Assembly: GCA_937899625.1 (NCBI GenBank)
Contig: CALCCB010000052.1
Location: 1 to 52,961 of the forward strand
Direction of reading: 5' to 3'
From: an uncultured Bacteroidota bacterium
GTDB lineage: Bacteria; Bacteroidota; Bacteroidia; Flavobacteriales_D; Crocinitomicaceae
Length of the DNA: 52,961 nucleotides
In this document: one piece after another, positions 51,546-52,961 of the stretch
Position numbering within the stretch: the stretch's first letter is position 1
Layout of the letters: every line of letters begins with the position of its first letter
Position numbers and translations under genes: made by a program
The notes under the pieces: model-generated
Seen by the model: only the letters and a program-made list of their open reading frames with translations
Told to the model about the DNA's origin: nothing
Database searches by the model: none

Positions 51546-51569
51546 CAAAAATATTTTATGCATACATAA
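51546..51569 (-). promoter_or_regulatory. Promoter and candidate MarR operator of the beta-oxidation operon
   Basis: On the minus strand a perfect TATTTTTG -7 element (51546-51553) is followed upstream by a 14-bp near-palindrome (plus-strand TTATG-CATA-CATAA, 51556-51569; 12 of 14 positions symmetric). This lies between the -7 and -33 positions, where a bound MarR dimer would block polymerase. Autoregulation is inferred. Confidence 0.45.
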
Positions 51570-51583
51570 GTAATTTTAAAAAA

Positions 51584-51991
51584 TTACCATGTTTCTGTGG
51601 AGATAAAAACAGTACCCTTAAAATGGGAAACTTTGACTTGATTTTGGTTGAAGATCTCCACTTCGTAGATGCCGATCGTTCTGCCTCTGCTTACTTCTTT
51701 TGCATATGCAGTAAGAGTATCGCCGGGAAAACATCTTTTAATGTGGGAGATCGAGGTTTCAATACTAACGGCTCTGAAGCCTCTTGAATTGGAAGAGAAA
51801 GCCAAAGCTGAATCTGAAATTGAATAGGTAATTCCTCCGTGAAGTGTTTGATGACCATTGGTCATTTCTTCGGTTACGATTGCTTTTAGCGAACAATGAC
51901 CCAAACCTACTTCAAGGTCCTCAATGCCCAACCATTGGCTGAAGGCATCCTTCTCCATCATTAGTTGAACAATTTCCTGAGGAGACTTCAT
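51584..51991 (-). CDS. PaaI-like hotdog-fold thioesterase
   Basis: A 135-residue acyl-CoA thioesterase of the hotdog fold, close to PaaI. The motif LHGGITYSISDSALAF (about residues 50-65) carries the catalytic Asp and the Gly-Gly. The substrate may be hydroxyphenylacetyl-CoA or another acyl-CoA. It begins right after the stop of the upstream unknown gene (no gap) and ends 60 bp before the MarR gene, so it may belong to the same region's CoA metabolism. Confidence 0.9.
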   Translation of the reverse strand: MKSPQEIVQLMMEKDAFSQWLGIEDLEVGLGHCSLKAIVTEEMTNGHQTLHGGITYSISDSALAFSSNSRGFRAVSIETSISHIKRCFPGDTLTAYAKEVSRGRTIGIYEVEIFNQNQVKVSHFKGTVFISTETW

Positions 51992-52471
51992 TTATTCGAT
52001 AATGGCTCTGCCTAATAGTGTAATGATAGCAAGGCTTACAATGAAAAGTTGGGTTGCAGTCTCATCGTCAAGTGAAGTACCGTCATCATCCTCTGTTGAT
52101 ACTTCGATGGCCATGAATTGTGTCAAATTCGGTTGGTCACAGAATTCTTCCAGTAGATCATCATTGTCAGTGTCGAAATAGGTATCAAGAAGTTCGAAAT
52201 AAGGATCTTCAAATTCGTCGATATCGGCCTCGGTCACGGCACGTAAACGGAGACCCTCCTGAACAAAACATTCATTCAATAAACAGAAATAATAGATCAG
52301 TAGACCTTCAAGCTTTGGGTTATTGTATTCGATCGCAGCAGACATTGCATAGCCAAGAAGTGTTTCTTGAGCGAGCGCTACTGTTTCTGAAATTCTTTCC
52401 AGTCCATCGTCGTCAAGGTTGTCTATTTTTTTGATCGCATTCTCGATGCTCTGAAGGGATACATGTCTCAT
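51992..52471 (-). CDS. Acidic protein of unknown function
   Basis: A 159-residue protein that I do not recognise. It is acidic, with Asp/Glu clusters (about residues 85-110 and 125-140), helical in its N-terminal two thirds, and ends in a hydrophobic segment (about 142-156) that could be a tail anchor. The frame is open to 52627, but the ATG at 52471 is chosen. The extra N-terminal residues look non-coding and a TACTTTCG -7-like element lies at 52491-52498, 20 bp before this ATG. It abuts the thioesterase gene directly. Confidence 0.65.
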   Translation of the reverse strand: MRHVSLQSIENAIKKIDNLDDDGLERISETVALAQETLLGYAMSAAIEYNNPKLEGLLIYYFCLLNECFVQEGLRLRAVTEADIDEFEDPYFELLDTYFDTDNDDLLEEFCDQPNLTQFMAIEVSTEDDDGTSLDDETATQLFIVSLAIITLLGRAIIE

Positions 52472-52490
52472 AAATCGAATATTTGTTTGA

Positions 52491-52498
52491 CGAAAGTA
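52491..52498 (-). promoter_or_regulatory. -7 element of the acidic-protein gene
   Basis: On the minus strand TACTTTCG, one base from TANNTTTG, lies 20 bp before the ATG at 52471. It supports the short form of the protein. Confidence 0.45.
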
Positions 52499-52543
52499 CT
52501 TAATTATCAAATGATGCCCTGAAAATGGCTTGGAATACTTTGT

Positions 52544-52551
52544 TATTTTTG
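52544..52551 (+). promoter_or_regulatory. -7 element of the DUF2461 gene
   Basis: A perfect TATTTTTG lies 17 bp before the ATG at 52569 in a 97-bp divergent gap. No -33 element is clear. Confidence 0.4.
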
Positions 52552-52568
52552 AAGAAATAAATTGATCA

Positions 52569-52961
52569 ATGGCACATTTTGACAAAGATTTCTTGCAGTT
52601 TTTCATCGATTTGGCACCGAATAACAATAAAGACTGGTTTGACCTGAATCGTAAACGTTACGAAAATTCTGTTCGAGAGCCTTTCCGAAATTTTGTTCAA
52701 AGTGTGATCGATGCAATTGCTGCAGATCAACCTGAATTCAAAGGGTTGGAAGCCAAAGACTGTATGTTCAGGATCAATAGAGACATTCGTTTTTCTTCGG
52801 ATAAAACACCCTATAAAATGATGATGTCGGCGGTTGTCGCTCCAGAAGGGAAAAAGAGCAAAGCGATCAATGGTGTGTATTTTGAATTTGGGCCCGAACA
52901 TGTTCGCGTTTATGGAGGAATTTATGAGATCGATAAGGAAGATCTTCAGTCAGTTAGAGAA
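52569..52961 (+). CDS. DUF2461 domain protein, partial (C-terminus off the right edge)
   Basis: The frame is open from the ATG at 52569 to the edge (131 codons). The start FLQFFIDLAPNNNKDWFDLN and the segment FRINRDIRFSSDKTPYK (about residues 68-84) are hallmarks of DUF2461 (TIGR02453). The function is unknown. The full protein is usually about 220 residues, so some 90 residues are missing. It is divergent from the acidic-protein gene. Confidence 0.9.
   Translation, partial: MAHFDKDFLQFFIDLAPNNNKDWFDLNRKRYENSVREPFRNFVQSVIDAIAADQPEFKGLEAKDCMFRINRDIRFSSDKTPYKMMMSAVVAPEGKKSKAINGVYFEFGPEHVRVYGGIYEIDKEDLQSVRE

Noticed and set aside
52472-52627. 52-residue N-terminal extension of the acidic protein
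   Set aside because: A -7-like element at 52491-52498 lies inside it, the extension overlaps the divergent DUF2461 start, and its composition is unlike the rest.

Overview
The window is a stretch of chromosome from a member of the Bacteroidota, most likely the Flavobacteriales. The signs are four secreted proteins with type IX secretion (T9SS) C-terminal sorting domains, a GldA-type ABC ATPase, a SusC-like TonB receptor with an N-terminal carboxypeptidase-regulatory domain, a bifunctional DAHP synthase/chorismate mutase, promoter elements of the TANNTTTG type, and no visible Shine-Dalgarno sequences. The family cannot be fixed from sequence alone. I see no rRNA, tRNA, CRISPR array, prophage or transposase. 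Both ends cut through genes: a glycerophosphodiesterase on the left and a DUF2461 protein on the right.

Left region (1-9.97 kb). This is a two-component signalling and envelope block. A PhoR-like kinase and PhoB-like regulator, a secreted beta-helix T9SS protein, a TonB-dependent receptor and a second, orphan PhoB-like regulator all lie on the minus strand; a truncated glycerophosphodiesterase and a DUF6629 membrane protein follow. The receptor and the T9SS protein each have their own terminator and their own promoter. Both promoters carry a series of TTAA-like boxes repeated every 11 bp in the same register relative to the -7 element. This is the geometry expected for tandem PhoB-family binding and suggests a phosphate-type regulon. 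A 0.38 kb structured gap leads to an RprY-like regulator that overlaps tsaB.

Centre (10-42.4 kb). This is mostly housekeeping: an alpha/beta hydrolase, aromatic amino acid synthesis (DAHP synthase-chorismate mutase and aroA), a SUMF1-like protein, a MazG/NUDIX pair, a minus-strand operon rsgA-dtd-MazG-degenerate DEAD-box protein, gldA-tyrS, truA with a membrane protein, purB, lnt and rnhB. Exported proteins lie between these: a PHM-like/CxxCH protein, a multicopper oxidase, a MuiA-like protein, a TPR-PD40 protein, a DUF5723-thrombospondin-OmpA protein and several unknowns. A pair mnmH-selD supplies selenophosphate for tRNA 2-selenouridine.

Right region (42.4-53 kb). A large CotH-kinase/T9SS protein is followed by a fatty-acid beta-oxidation operon on the minus strand: MarR regulator, FadB-like fusion, four-helix-bundle protein, thiolase, acyl-CoA dehydrogenase, closed by a strong terminator. 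The four-helix-bundle gene interrupts the operon and is bracketed by two inward-facing arrays of an 8-bp-period repeat. It looks like an inserted element and is, with the phased promoters, the most unusual structure here. A PaaI-like thioesterase and an acidic unknown protein lie upstream.
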